From Clostridium acetobutylicum ATCC 824 (GTDB lineage Bacteria; Bacillota; Clostridia; Clostridiales; Clostridiaceae): a stretch of 64,000 nucleotides of DNA. Location: assembly GCF_000008765.1 (NCBI RefSeq), contig NC_003030.1, positions 264,001 to 328,000 of the forward strand, read 5' to 3'. Shown here one piece after another: positions 26,063-34,776 of this stretch (its first letter is position 1; every line of letters begins with the position of its first letter). The position numbers and the translations under genes were made by a program. The notes under the pieces were generated by a model. That model had not been told where the DNA came from. It saw only the letters and a list, made by a program, of their open reading frames with translations, and did not search any database.

Positions 26063-28711
26063 ATGGCAAATAAGAATTTAGTTAATGTGGATATAAACCC
26101 ATGTAAAATGTGTATGCCGATGGGTGGTGTTATGGCATTTAAGGGAATAGAAAATAGTATGGTCATTTTACATGGTTCTCAAGGATGTAGTACTTATATA
26201 CGAAGGCATATGGCAACTCATTATAATGAACCCGTTGACATAGCCTCTTCAGCACTTACGGAACAGGGAACGGTATATGGTGGTGCAGAGAATCTTAAAA
26301 AGGGTTTAAAAAATATGATTAAGCTGTATAATCCTTCAACTATAGGAGTTATGACTACATGTCTTGCAGAAACAATAGGAGAGGATATAAACAGGATTGT
26401 TGGAGAATTTTATGAAGAAGAGAGAGAAAATTCGAAAAATTTAAAAATTATAACAGTACCAACACCTGGTTACGGAGGAACAGAGGCAGAAGGCTATTAC
26501 GTTGCATTGAGGAAGATAGTTGAACAGATTTGTGAAAAAACGGAGAGGAACAATAGTGTAAATATAATATGTGCAAACCTAAATCCTGGTGATGTGAGAA
26601 ATATAAAAAGTATACTAAAACAATTTAATATAAATTATATTTTGCTTCCTGATGTATCTAATACTTTAGATTCACCTCATAATGAGAAATATAGAAGGAT
26701 TCCTGTTGGTGGAACTACTATAAATGATATAAAGAAGATGGCTGGAGCAGTTGCTACAATTGAAATGGGAGTTACTGTTGAAGATGAAAAATCACCAGGG
26801 GATTACTTAAGGCAAAGCTTTGGTGTGCCACTTTATAAATGCGGTATACCAATAGGAATAAGGAATACAACAAAATTTATTTCCATTCTGTCTAAATTAA
26901 GTAGTAAAGATATTTCTGAAGAGCTTGACTATGAAAGGGGACGGTATCTTGATGCAATGATAGATAATCATAAATATACGGGGAAGGCAAGAGCAATAAT
27001 ATACGGACAGCCGGAACTAGCATTAGCACTAGCAAAAGTCTGTTTTGAAAATGGAGTTAATGTAAAGTTAATAGCGCTAGGTGCAAAAAATAAAATTTTA
27101 GAAGAAGCTCTTAAGGAAGAAATTAAAAGTCAAAGAGAGGAGGTACTTGTTTTAGATGATACGGATTTTGATACTATAGAAAAATACGCAAAAGAGTTTA
27201 ATGTGAATTTATTCATAGGTAATTCTGATGGAAGAAGAATGGCAAGTAGGCTAGGAATAGAAATAATACGCGTGGGTTTTCCAATTCACGATAGAGTTGG
27301 AGCTCAAAGGCAAATAATAACAGGATATAATGGATCTGCATTTTTAATAGATAGTATTTCAAATGCAATGATTAAAATAACTGAGAGTAAATTTAGAAAA
27401 GATGCATTTAACAATTATTACTTAGAGTCAGTTGAAAAAATGAAAGCTGATAATATGAAGGAAGAAAAAACCTGCACACATCCATGTTTTGGAGATAATG
27501 CGCATAAGTTTGCTAGAATGCATATACCGGTGGCTCCAAAGTGTAATATAAGCTGTAATTATTGTAGTAGAAGATATGATTGTGTTAATGAAAGTAGGCC
27601 AGGAGTTACAAGTGAAGTTTTAGAACCAGAAGCAGCTTTAAGCAAATTTAAGTTTGTAAAAAGTAAGCTTCCTAATCTTACGGTTGTAGGTATAGCTGGT
27701 CCAGGAGACGCTTTAGCTAATTTTGATAAGGTAAAAGAAACCTTTAGATTAATTCGAAAGGAAGACACAGAAATAACTTTCTGTCTTTCAACCAATGGAC
27801 TTATGCTTCCTTTTTATGCAAATGAAATAGTAGATTTAGGTGTTTCTCATGTAACAGTTACAATTAATGCAGTGGATAAGAAAATAGGTGGAAAAATATA
27901 TAGAGAAGTAAATTATCTTGGTAAGAGGTATACAGGAGAAGAAGGAGCACAAATACTTCTTACAAATCAACTTACAGGTATAAAATATCTATGTTCTAAA
28001 GGAGTAGTGTGCAAAGTTAATATTGTTATGTTAAAAGGAATAAATGATGAGCATATAAAGGAGGTTGTGAAAAAGGTTAAGGAATGTGGGGTTTATATGA
28101 CTAATATAATGCAGATGATACCTGTAAAGGGAAGTGCTTTTGAAGATTTACCTACGGTTACTAACAAGGAATTAAATAAGATGAGAAAAGAGTGTGAAAT
28201 TGATATAAAGCAGATGTATCACTGTAGACAATGTAGAGCGGATGCTATAGGGACTTTATCAGAAGATCGTTCTATTGAATTTAGGAATATAGGATGTAGT
28301 TCATGCACAAGTACAAGTTGTAGAAGTTTAAGTGAGAAAGAAGATAAAACAGTATATAAGTTTGCTGTTTCGTCAAGAACTGGTATAAATGTAGATGAGC
28401 ATTTTGGACACGCCACACAATTTTACATTTATACATATAGTGAAGGCAAAGTGAGATTTTTAGAGAAAAGAAATGCTGAAAAATATTGCAATGGTGAAGA
28501 TGAGTGTTACGAAGACGGGGAAAGAATATCTAAAATAGTAAAAGTAGTGTCTGATTGCAGTGCGGTACTTGCTTTAAGAGCTGGACTTGAACCCAAAAGA
28601 AAGCTTAAGGAAAAGGGAATTGAAGTAATAGAAATGTATGAAACCATAAATAATGGTGTAAAAATGGCGGCGGAAAAGTTACTAAAGAATAATGTTGTTG
28701 TATCAGACTAA
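26063..28711 (+). CDS. nifN-B: NifN-NifB fusion protein with NifX-like C terminus
   Basis: Natural fusion of 882 aa. Residues 1 to about 455 are NifN (CKMCMPMGG at 14-22, GSQGCSTYIRRH near 38-49, TTCLAETIGED near 98). About 470-750 is NifB, with radical SAM CxxxCxxC at Cys494, Cys498 and Cys501 and the conserved start HPCFGDNAHKFARMH. About 762-882 is a NifX/NafY-like cofactor-binding domain with DEHFGHATQFYIY. NifB builds the 8Fe-9S-C precursor; fusion to the scaffold could channel it directly to NifEN. The same fusion is known in C. pasteurianum. ATG follows GGAAGGAG. There is no frameshift at the junction. Confidence 0.95.
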   Translation: MANKNLVNVDINPCKMCMPMGGVMAFKGIENSMVILHGSQGCSTYIRRHMATHYNEPVDIASSALTEQGTVYGGAENLKKGLKNMIKLYNPSTIGVMTTCLAETIGEDINRIVGEFYEEERENSKNLKIITVPTPGYGGTEAEGYYVALRKIVEQICEKTERNNSVNIICANLNPGDVRNIKSILKQFNINYILLPDVSNTLDSPHNEKYRRIPVGGTTINDIKKMAGAVATIEMGVTVEDEKSPGDYLRQSFGVPLYKCGIPIGIRNTTKFISILSKLSSKDISEELDYERGRYLDAMIDNHKYTGKARAIIYGQPELALALAKVCFENGVNVKLIALGAKNKILEEALKEEIKSQREEVLVLDDTDFDTIEKYAKEFNVNLFIGNSDGRRMASRLGIEIIRVGFPIHDRVGAQRQIITGYNGSAFLIDSISNAMIKITESKFRKDAFNNYYLESVEKMKADNMKEEKTCTHPCFGDNAHKFARMHIPVAPKCNISCNYCSRRYDCVNESRPGVTSEVLEPEAALSKFKFVKSKLPNLTVVGIAGPGDALANFDKVKETFRLIRKEDTEITFCLSTNGLMLPFYANEIVDLGVSHVTVTINAVDKKIGGKIYREVNYLGKRYTGEEGAQILLTNQLTGIKYLCSKGVVCKVNIVMLKGINDEHIKEVVKKVKECGVYMTNIMQMIPVKGSAFEDLPTVTNKELNKMRKECEIDIKQMYHCRQCRADAIGTLSEDRSIEFRNIGCSSCTSTSCRSLSEKEDKTVYKFAVSSRTGINVDEHFGHATQFYIYTYSEGKVRFLEKRNAEKYCNGEDECYEDGERISKIVKVVSDCSAVLALRAGLEPKRKLKEKGIEVIEMYETINNGVKMAAEKLLKNNVVVSD

Positions 28712-28727
28712 GAAGGGGAGATAGGTG

Positions 28728-29798
28728 ATGTCAATTAAAATTAAAAATAAAGAGAAATTAATAATAGATAAAACCTTACTTGAAGATAAGGGTAGTGAGT
28801 TAAATCTAAAAAAAGATAGAGCAGGTATGGAAAACTTCTTAGCTCTGCTTAATAAGATTGGTGTTGATTTTTTTGAGGTTGATAGAGATAACTTCAATTA
28901 TATATATAATAGTAAAAAACTTATATATAGGGTAAAAGATCAAAAGGATGCAGCAGTTATTAATGATTATAATTTTGGATATATTATTGTAGATTTTGAT
29001 AAGGCCAAAGATTTTGATAATTATTTTATAAATCTGATGAATAGATCAAAGATAATTTTAGAAGTTGATGGCAAAGAGATTGATGAAATTTTTAGAACTG
29101 ATAGTTATGAAATATTTAATAATTTTAATGTAGCTTGTATAAGAATAAATAACGTTGAAAGATGTAATTTAAATGGATGGGGAGAGATTATAAGAAGAAT
29201 AAAGAATACATTTTGTTCACTCGTAGATTTTTGTGCAAGTAACAAGTATTTTATGGCTACAGCAATTAGTATGGAAGCTTTAAATGATGGAGCAGATTTT
29301 ATAACAGTGGCCTTTAACGGAGAGAGGTATGGAATATCTTCTTTTGAGGAGGTGATTCTAGCACTTAAGGTTATGAAGAAGGTTAAGGTTACAGAAAAAC
29401 TTGATCTTTTGAATGATCTTTCAAAGATATATGAAAAGTTATTTAGAAAAGCTATATCGCCAATGAAACCAATAATTGGGGAAGATATTTTTAAATATGA
29501 ATCAGGAATTCATGTTGATGGAATAGAAAAGAATCCATTAACTTACGAACCGTATGAGCCAAGTATAATTGGAGCTGATAGACAAATGTTCATAGGAAAG
29601 CATTCAGGAAGAAAGGCTGTGGAGATTAAGCTAAGGGAGCTAAATATTGAAACAATGTTGTGTAATATGGATAAGTTTTTAAGTAGAATAAGAGAAAAAA
29701 GTATTCAGGTTCATAGAAATATTTCAGATAAGGAGTTTAAAGAAATTTATTATAATTGTATTGAAAGCAGGGATTATCATGGAAGTAAAATTAGTTGA
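28728..29798 (+). CDS. nifV: Homocitrate synthase, omega subunit (NifV-omega)
   Basis: Protein of 356 aa. The C-terminal part (about 155-356) has the NifV/LeuA-type second half: FKYESGIHVDGI and FIGKHSGRKAV are the conserved signatures. The N-terminal part is a diverged TIM-barrel remnant that lacks the catalytic TLRDGEQ. Activity therefore depends on the alpha subunit encoded next. ATG at 28728 follows GAAGGGGAG; GTG at 28725 is closer to the site. The coding end overlaps nifV-alpha by 20 nt. The omega-before-alpha order matches C. pasteurianum. Confidence 0.9.
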   Translation: MSIKIKNKEKLIIDKTLLEDKGSELNLKKDRAGMENFLALLNKIGVDFFEVDRDNFNYIYNSKKLIYRVKDQKDAAVINDYNFGYIIVDFDKAKDFDNYFINLMNRSKIILEVDGKEIDEIFRTDSYEIFNNFNVACIRINNVERCNLNGWGEIIRRIKNTFCSLVDFCASNKYFMATAISMEALNDGADFITVAFNGERYGISSFEEVILALKVMKKVKVTEKLDLLNDLSKIYEKLFRKAISPMKPIIGEDIFKYESGIHVDGIEKNPLTYEPYEPSIIGADRQMFIGKHSGRKAVEIKLRELNIETMLCNMDKFLSRIREKSIQVHRNISDKEFKEIYYNCIESRDYHGSKIS

Positions 29799-30576
29799 TA
29801 CAACTCTTCGTGATGGAGAACAAAAGGCTGGAATAGCTTTGGGAGTTAAGGAAAAAACTGAAATAGCTAAATTACTCGATGATATGGGGATTTTTCAAAT
29901 TGAAGCCGGAGTTGCGGCTATGGGGGGGCAGGAAAAGAAAAGCATTGAAGAGATTGTGAGGCTAGGACTTAAAAGCAAAATATCATCTTTTAATAGGATG
30001 AAAATTAGTGATATACAGCATTCAATTGATTGTAAAGTTGATATAATTCATATATCAGTTCCAGCTTCTAATATGCAAATAAAATACAATTTAAAAACGA
30101 GTAAAGAGATAGTAATAAGTAATATGAAAAAATGTATTTACTATGCATTAGGCAAGGGATATGAAGTAACTATAGGATTAGAGGATGCTTCAAGAGCAGA
30201 TATAGAATTTTTGGTAGAGTTATGCAAAGAAGCTTACAAGGAGGGTATAAGAAGAGTTAGGTATGCAGATACTGTTGGAATACTATACCCTAGAAAAACT
30301 TTTTACAATATAAATAGGATTATAGAGGAAGTACCCGTTGAAGTTGAAATTCATACTCACAATGATTTTGGGATGGCGGAAGTAAATTCTTTAAGTGCTG
30401 CTAAAGCTGGAGCGAATTATATTGATACAACCATTGCGGGAATAGGAGAGAGAGCAGGCAACTGTGATTTTGTTAAGTTTATTAATATTATAGGCAAAAC
30501 AAATCTTCGAATTGATGATTTAAAGCTGAAGGAAAAAATGATCAAAAACATAATGAAGCTCAATATTTTAAATTAA
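29779..30576 (+). CDS. nifV: Homocitrate synthase, alpha subunit (NifV-alpha)
   Basis: Protein of 265 aa holding the catalytic TIM barrel of the DRE-TIM metallolyase family: DTTLRDGEQ at residues 7-15 and metal-binding EIHTHNDFGMA with AGIGERAGNCDF. It condenses acetyl-CoA and 2-oxoglutarate to homocitrate, the organic part of FeMo-cofactor. It ends where other NifV proteins continue into the second half, which is supplied by the omega subunit. ATG 29779 follows GCAGGGA inside the omega gene; a TTG at 29761 is an alternative. It is the last clear nif gene. Confidence 0.93.
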   Translation: MEVKLVDTTLRDGEQKAGIALGVKEKTEIAKLLDDMGIFQIEAGVAAMGGQEKKSIEEIVRLGLKSKISSFNRMKISDIQHSIDCKVDIIHISVPASNMQIKYNLKTSKEIVISNMKKCIYYALGKGYEVTIGLEDASRADIEFLVELCKEAYKEGIRRVRYADTVGILYPRKTFYNINRIIEEVPVEVEIHTHNDFGMAEVNSLSAAKAGANYIDTTIAGIGERAGNCDFVKFINIIGKTNLRIDDLKLKEKMIKNIMKLNILN

Positions 30577-30651
30577 ATTGTCTTAAAAATAGTATTTATG
30601 TGGTAATTAAGAAATACTAATTAAGTAGAAATAATTTTACAAGGAGTAAAT

Positions 30652-31164
30652 ATGTGTACTATTTTTAAGGTCAATGGAAAAATTCATATCAAAGAACTCA
30701 TATCAAGTATAGTTATTGCAGAAGGTGTTGGAGCTTTAAGCGGTTTTTTAAGTATGTCAAATGTAAAAAACTATTCTAATTTAAAGAAACCATTTTTCTC
30801 ACCACCAGGTTTTATATTTCCTATAGTTTGGGTTATTCTATATTTTTTGATGGCAGTGGCGGCGTATAGAATATGGGTTATAGGTAAGGAAGAAAGTAAG
30901 GATGTGAAAAAAGCTTTAGTATTGTATGCAGTTCAGCTTCTTTTCAATTTTCTTTGGAGCATAATATTCTTTAAATTTAACTGCTATGGAGCAGCCTTCA
31001 TTGAACTTTTAATCTTACTTTTCTTTATATTATGTGCAACCTTTCAATTTCATAAGCATGATAAAGTGGCTGCATTTCTTATGATACCATATATATTGTG
31101 GGTTTCATTTGCAGGAATTTTAAATTTTGCTATATGGTTTTTAAATAGAAATTCTTCTACATAA
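30652..31164 (+). CDS. tspO: TspO/MBR family tryptophan-rich sensory protein
   Basis: Membrane protein of 170 aa with five predicted spans, the size and topology of the TspO/translocator family that binds porphyrins and other hydrophobic ligands. Family features are FFSPPGFIFPIVWVILY near residues 46-62, ALVLYAVQLLFNFLWSIIFF near 88-107 and a C-terminal WVSFAGILNFAIWFLN. ATG 30652 follows AAGGAG. It is 75 nt after nifV-alpha with no clear terminator between, so some read-through is possible. Ligand and role here are unknown. Confidence 0.9.
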   Translation: MCTIFKVNGKIHIKELISSIVIAEGVGALSGFLSMSNVKNYSNLKKPFFSPPGFIFPIVWVILYFLMAVAAYRIWVIGKEESKDVKKALVLYAVQLLFNFLWSIIFFKFNCYGAAFIELLILLFFILCATFQFHKHDKVAAFLMIPYILWVSFAGILNFAIWFLNRNSST

Positions 31165-31180
31165 GAAGATAACTAAATAT

Positions 31181-31224
31181 GAGATTGGTTCAAGGTTATT
31201 ATAATTTTGGAACAATCTCTTTCT
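31181..31224 (+). terminator. Terminator after tspO
   Basis: GAGATTGGTTC pairs with GAACAATCTC (one bulge) across 18 nt, followed by TTTCTT. Confidence 0.65.
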
Positions 31225-31414
31225 TAATATAGTGAAATAGTATTTTAAGTAATTACATAAAATAAGTTTTAATTAATAAGAACATTAAGGAGTTAGTAGC
31301 TATAGAATAATATATTTACAAAATATTTTAAAGTGTTGAAAAATACTGATAATAAAATTATAATATAAGGAAAACTATTGTTCATGTGGATGATTATAGA
31401 GCGGAGGGATGAAG

Positions 31415-32158
31415 ATGAAAGCAAAAGCGGCATTTTTCGATATAGACGGTACGTTGTACAGAGAGGGACTTATTTCAGAAGTATTTAAAAAGCTTATAAA
31501 ATACGAAATTATAGATGAAGAAAAGTGGTATAAAGAAGTAAGACCGGAATTTGAAAAGTGGGATAACAGAAAAGGTGATTATGATGATTATCTCTTAAAA
31601 ATGACGGAAATATACGTAGATGCACTAAATGGACTTAGCAAATCGCAAGTGGAATTTATAGCTAGTCAAGTAGTAAACCAAAAGGGTGAAAGAGTATATA
31701 CCTATACCAGAGATAGAATAAAGTGGCACAAGGAAAGAGGTCATAAGATAATAACAATTTCAGGAAGCCCAATTGAACTTGTAAGGAATATGGCTGAGAA
31801 ATATGGGTTTGATGACTATAGAGGAGCGGAATATCTGCTGGATGAGAATGATGTCTACACAGGAGAAGTAATACCTATGTGGGATAGCAAAAGCAAAGAG
31901 AGAGCTGTCCATGAGTTGGAGGCTAAATATAATATAGATCTCGGTGAGAGTTATGCCTATGGAGATACCTCTGGAGATTTAACAATGCTAAAGATGGTAG
32001 GAAATCCAGTGTGCATTAATCCAACTAAAGAACTTGTAAAAGAAATTTTAAGTGATGAGGAAGTAAAAAATAAAATTAGAATTATAGTAGAAAGAAAAGA
32101 TATGATATATAAAATATCCTCAAGATGTTTAGAGTGTGATTGTGAGTTTGTACTATAA
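31415..32158 (+). CDS. HAD-superfamily phosphatase, subfamily IB (SerB-like)
   Basis: Protein of 247 aa. HAD motif I is DIDGTLY near residues 8-14, motif II is the SGSP segment near 112-115, motif III Lys is in DSKSKERAV, and motif IV is YAYGDTSGDLTML. The insertion after motif I is the helical cap of the IB phosphoserine-phosphatase-like group. The substrate cannot be told from sequence. The ATG at 31415 is chosen because GCGGAGGG ends at 31408, too close for the ATG at 31409. The final residues CLECDCEF are an unusual Cys-rich tail. Confidence 0.87.
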   Translation: MKAKAAFFDIDGTLYREGLISEVFKKLIKYEIIDEEKWYKEVRPEFEKWDNRKGDYDDYLLKMTEIYVDALNGLSKSQVEFIASQVVNQKGERVYTYTRDRIKWHKERGHKIITISGSPIELVRNMAEKYGFDDYRGAEYLLDENDVYTGEVIPMWDSKSKERAVHELEAKYNIDLGESYAYGDTSGDLTMLKMVGNPVCINPTKELVKEILSDEEVKNKIRIIVERKDMIYKISSRCLECDCEFVL

Positions 32159-32177
32159 TATAAGTTTTAATTTTACT

Positions 32178-32225
32178 ATAGCTTATACATGTATCGAGTG
32201 TTGATGTATGTATAAGCTATTTATT
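32178..32225 (+). terminator. Hairpin terminator after the HAD gene
   Basis: ATAGCTTATACAT and ATGTATAAGCTAT form a perfect 13-bp stem; a short T-rich run (TTATT) follows. Confidence 0.65.
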
Positions 32226-32243
32226 AATTTAAGTGGAAGATAG

Positions 32244-32634
32244 CATGATTTCTAAATGAACTAAAAAAATGAAGCAAGTACTATTATCACTTGAAGATTG
32301 TGATAATAGATAAGGTTGGTAGAGTAATATAGGAAGATTGTATGATTTCTAAATGAACTAAAAAATGAAGCAAGTACTATTATCACTTGAAGATTGTGAT
32401 AATAGAAAAGGTTTGTAGGAAAATATAAGAAGATAGCATGATTTCTAAATGAACTAAAAAAATGAAGCAAGTACTATTATCACTTGAAGATTGTGATAAT
32501 AGAAAAGGTTTGTAGGAAAATATAAGAAGATAGCATGATTTCTAAATGAACTACAAAATAAAGCAAGTATTATTATCACTTGAAGATTGTGATAATAGTA
32601 CTTGCTTTATTTTAAGTTCATTAGAGAAATCATG
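32244..32634. repeat. Four tandem 97-bp repeats ending in a 101-bp palindrome
   Basis: The word ATGATTTCTAAATGAACTA recurs at 32245, 32342, 32438 and 32535, a period of 96-97 bp. Each unit includes GCAAGTA, then ATTATCAC-TTGAAGATT-GTGATAAT, a perfect 8-bp hairpin. Only copy 4 (32534-32634) keeps the matching right arm, making an inverted repeat with 46-bp arms (few mismatches and one-base bulges) and a 9-nt loop. In copies 1-3 the right arm is replaced by unrelated AAAGG-TTTGTAGGAAAATA spacer, itself repeated. A reading frame crossing it is not a gene. The origin may be a palindromic intergenic element plus tandem duplication of its left half. Confidence 0.9.
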
Positions 32635-32722
32635 TACTTGACACTTTTTCTTTACTAGTGTATTATATACATAGTACAGTAAAACAATGCGCGGTTGTTA
32701 CTAAATATATGGAGGTTTTATG

Positions 32723-33475
32723 ATGTTGAATTTTATAAAATATGAAACAAAGACAGTATATAGAGAGTATTTATTGGTTTTACTTATAGCGGTATTGGCA
32801 AATGTTGCACTTATGACTAGGGTTGGTGCTTGGGATAAATTGATTGTGTTTACGATTTCTAGTTGTGCGAGTGTTGGAATAATTATTACTACCTTAATAA
32901 TGAATATAGCTATGTTTTCTAGAGATTTGAAGAAGGATACTAAGTATCTTCTTTTTACACTTCCTAAGAGCAGGTATTCACTTTTAGGATCAAAATTAAT
33001 ATGTTCGACTGTTATGATGATTTTGTCTTCATTAGTTGGAGTTGGGTTTATGTTGTATTTTGGAAGTAAAATAATGCACTTCAATGCTGCCGGTTTATTG
33101 AATTGGGACCTTATGAAATATTGTGCATTGGCAGTTGTTTCATATGTTTCGTTTTTAGTTACAGTATATTTTTGTATTTTAGCAGCAAGAATGTTAAGAA
33201 GAAATGGTAAGTTTTCAGGATTGATATCTTTAGTTATATTTATAGCCTATGCTTATGTATTAGTTAGAATTGAAAATGTTTTAGATTATATATTCCCACA
33301 GAAGATTGTTATGGGAAAGGTTTTAAGAGCGGCGTCTACTGCAAAAAATGTTAAGGTTAGTGTTGGGACTACTGGTGGTTCAATTTATATTGTAAGTTCA
33401 ATTTTTGAAATTATTTTAATTGTATTATTGTTTATAGTATCTGTAAAAATAATTGATAAAAAATTGGATTTATAA
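32723..33475 (+). CDS. ABC-2 type membrane protein (YtrC-like neighbour of GntR/ABC)
   Basis: Hydrophobic protein of 250 aa with about six membrane spans. The N-terminal motif FIKYETKTVYREYLLVLLI resembles permeases of GntR-linked ABC operons. It begins an operon with a YtrA-type GntR regulator and an ATPase, the organisation of the ytr operon for cell-wall antibiotic stress. ATG 32723 has GGAGG seven nt upstream; ATG 32720 is a close alternative. The promoter region contains the repeat array. The transported compound is unknown. Confidence 0.75.
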   Translation: MLNFIKYETKTVYREYLLVLLIAVLANVALMTRVGAWDKLIVFTISSCASVGIIITTLIMNIAMFSRDLKKDTKYLLFTLPKSRYSLLGSKLICSTVMMILSSLVGVGFMLYFGSKIMHFNAAGLLNWDLMKYCALAVVSYVSFLVTVYFCILAARMLRRNGKFSGLISLVIFIAYAYVLVRIENVLDYIFPQKIVMGKVLRAASTAKNVKVSVGTTGGSIYIVSSIFEIILIVLLFIVSVKIIDKKLDL

Positions 33476-33522
33476 ATTGAAATATTTAGAGCTTTAAAAT
33501 TTGGAAAGAGGAAGTTGTGAAT

Positions 33523-33888
33523 ATGAAATTTGATAATAAGGCACCTATTTATATACAAATAATGGATAAAATTAAAATAGATATAATAAACGGAACCTTA
33601 AAACCAGGTGATAAACTTCCATCTGTTAGGGAAATGGCAGTTAAATTTAAGGTGAATCCTAACACCCTTCAAAGGGTTTATCAGGAGCTTGAGAGAGAAA
33701 ATATAACCTATACTCAAAGAGGTACAGGAAGTTTTGTTAGAGAGGACTCTGATATGATAATTAATTTGAAAAAGGAAATGGCAAGTGAGGTTATTGAAAA
33801 CTTTATTGAAAATATAAAAGAATTTGGTTTTGGTAATAAAGATATATTAAAAATCGTTGAAGATAAGCTTAATGAGGAGGAAAAATAG
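33523..33888 (+). CDS. GntR-family transcriptional regulator, YtrA subfamily
   Basis: Protein of 121 aa, the short YtrA type without a large effector domain. The winged HTH covers about residues 5-72: PIYIQIMDKIKIDIINGTLKPGDKLPSVREMA, then NPNTLQRVYQELERE and the wing TQRGTGSFV. The C-terminal tail is helical for dimerisation. ATG 33523 has AGAGGAAG upstream; GTG 33517 abuts the site. It probably represses its own operon. Confidence 0.92.
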   Translation: MKFDNKAPIYIQIMDKIKIDIINGTLKPGDKLPSVREMAVKFKVNPNTLQRVYQELERENITYTQRGTGSFVREDSDMIINLKKEMASEVIENFIENIKEFGFGNKDILKIVEDKLNEEEK

Positions 33889-33890
33889 AG

Positions 33891-34595
33891 ATGGAAGAAT
33901 ATTTATTAAAGGTAAATAACTTAAATAAAAAGTATTTAAATAAAAAGGCACTTGATAATTTTAATTTGGAACTTAAAACTGGAAAGGTATTAGGACTACT
34001 TGGGCCTAATGGAAGCGGTAAGAGTACGTTTTTAAAAATATTATCAGGTATTCTTAAAAAGAGCTCGGGGGAAATTTTAATAGATGGACAAGAACCATCA
34101 ATTTATACAAGATCTATAGTATCTTATTTACCGGACATAGGGTATTTATATAAATGGATGAAAATTAAAGATGCTTTAGAGTTTTTTAAGGATTTTTATG
34201 ATGATTTTGATTACAAAAAGGCTATGGAACTTTTGGATTTTATGAAACTAGACAAGGATTCTAAGGTTACAGCCCTTTCTAAAGGAATGGCGGAGAAGCT
34301 TCAATTAACATTAGTATTATCGAGAAAAGCTAAACTTTATATATTAGATGAACCTCTTGGTGGAGTAGACCCAACAACTAGAGAGAAGATACTCGACACA
34401 ATAATAGATAATTTTTCAGAAGACAGTTCTATGATTATAACTACTCATTTGGTAAGTGATGTGGAGAGATTATTTGATGATGTAGCATTTATATCAGAAG
34501 GCAAGAATGTATTAAGCGGAAATGCTGATGAATTAAGAAATGAAAAAGGAACTTCAATAGATGGGCTCTATAGAGAAATTTTTAAAGATTTCTAA
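33891..34595 (+). CDS. ABC transporter ATPase, YtrB-like
   Basis: ATPase of 234 aa. Walker A is GPNGSGKST near residues 38-46 and Walker B is LYILDEPLGGVDP near 147-159. The signature is the degenerate LSKGM near 128, as in several GntR-linked ABC proteins. Its ATG is 3 nt after the regulator stop codon and follows GAGGAGG. It pairs with the membrane protein at 32723. The operon is closed by a terminator at 34604. Confidence 0.87.
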   Translation: MEEYLLKVNNLNKKYLNKKALDNFNLELKTGKVLGLLGPNGSGKSTFLKILSGILKKSSGEILIDGQEPSIYTRSIVSYLPDIGYLYKWMKIKDALEFFKDFYDDFDYKKAMELLDFMKLDKDSKVTALSKGMAEKLQLTLVLSRKAKLYILDEPLGGVDPTTREKILDTIIDNFSEDSSMIITTHLVSDVERLFDDVAFISEGKNVLSGNADELRNEKGTSIDGLYREIFKDF

Positions 34596-34603
34596 ATAAC
34601 ATT

Positions 34604-34635
34604 AAATCTGCATAATATAAAATGCAGATTTTTTT
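34604..34635 (+). terminator. Terminator of the GntR/ABC operon
   Basis: AAATCTGCAT pairs with ATGCAGATTT, 8-nt loop, followed by TTTTT. Confidence 0.85.
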
Positions 34636-34644
34636 AAACAAATA

Positions 34645-34673
34645 TTGATAAAGATTATCAAATGATATATAAT
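34645..34673 (+). promoter_or_regulatory. Promoter of ldh
   Basis: TTGATA at 34645-34650, 17-nt spacer, TATAAT at 34668-34673: a near-consensus vegetative promoter about 105 nt before the gene. Confidence 0.75.
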
Positions 34674-34678
34674 ATTGT

Positions 34679-34696
34679 TAGTTAATAAATTAACAA
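34679..34696. promoter_or_regulatory. Rex-type operator upstream of ldh
   Basis: TAGTTAA-TAAA-TTAACAA differs at one position from the clostridial Rex consensus TTGTTAA-N4-TTAACAA. It starts 5 nt after the -10 box, covering the expected transcription start. Rex represses fermentation genes at low NADH/NAD+ ratio; this predicts redox control of lactate formation. Confidence 0.75.
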
Positions 34697-34776
34697 AGTT
34701 TTATATTTTAAATACAATGTTGCATAAGACAAGGTAATTGAACTAATACTATACTAGTAATTGGAGGGGATAATAT

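Noticed and set aside
28728..29798. nifV-omega as a pseudogene
   Set aside because: The frame is intact over 356 codons with conserved C-terminal motifs and a strong ribosome-binding site; split nifV is established in C. pasteurianum.
32261..32470. Minus-strand frame of 69 aa across the repeats
   Set aside because: Its protein is itself an internal repeat caused by the tandem array; no ribosome-binding site.
32244..32634. CRISPR array
   Set aside because: The period is 97 bp, the intervals are repeated rather than unique spacers, and there are no cas genes.
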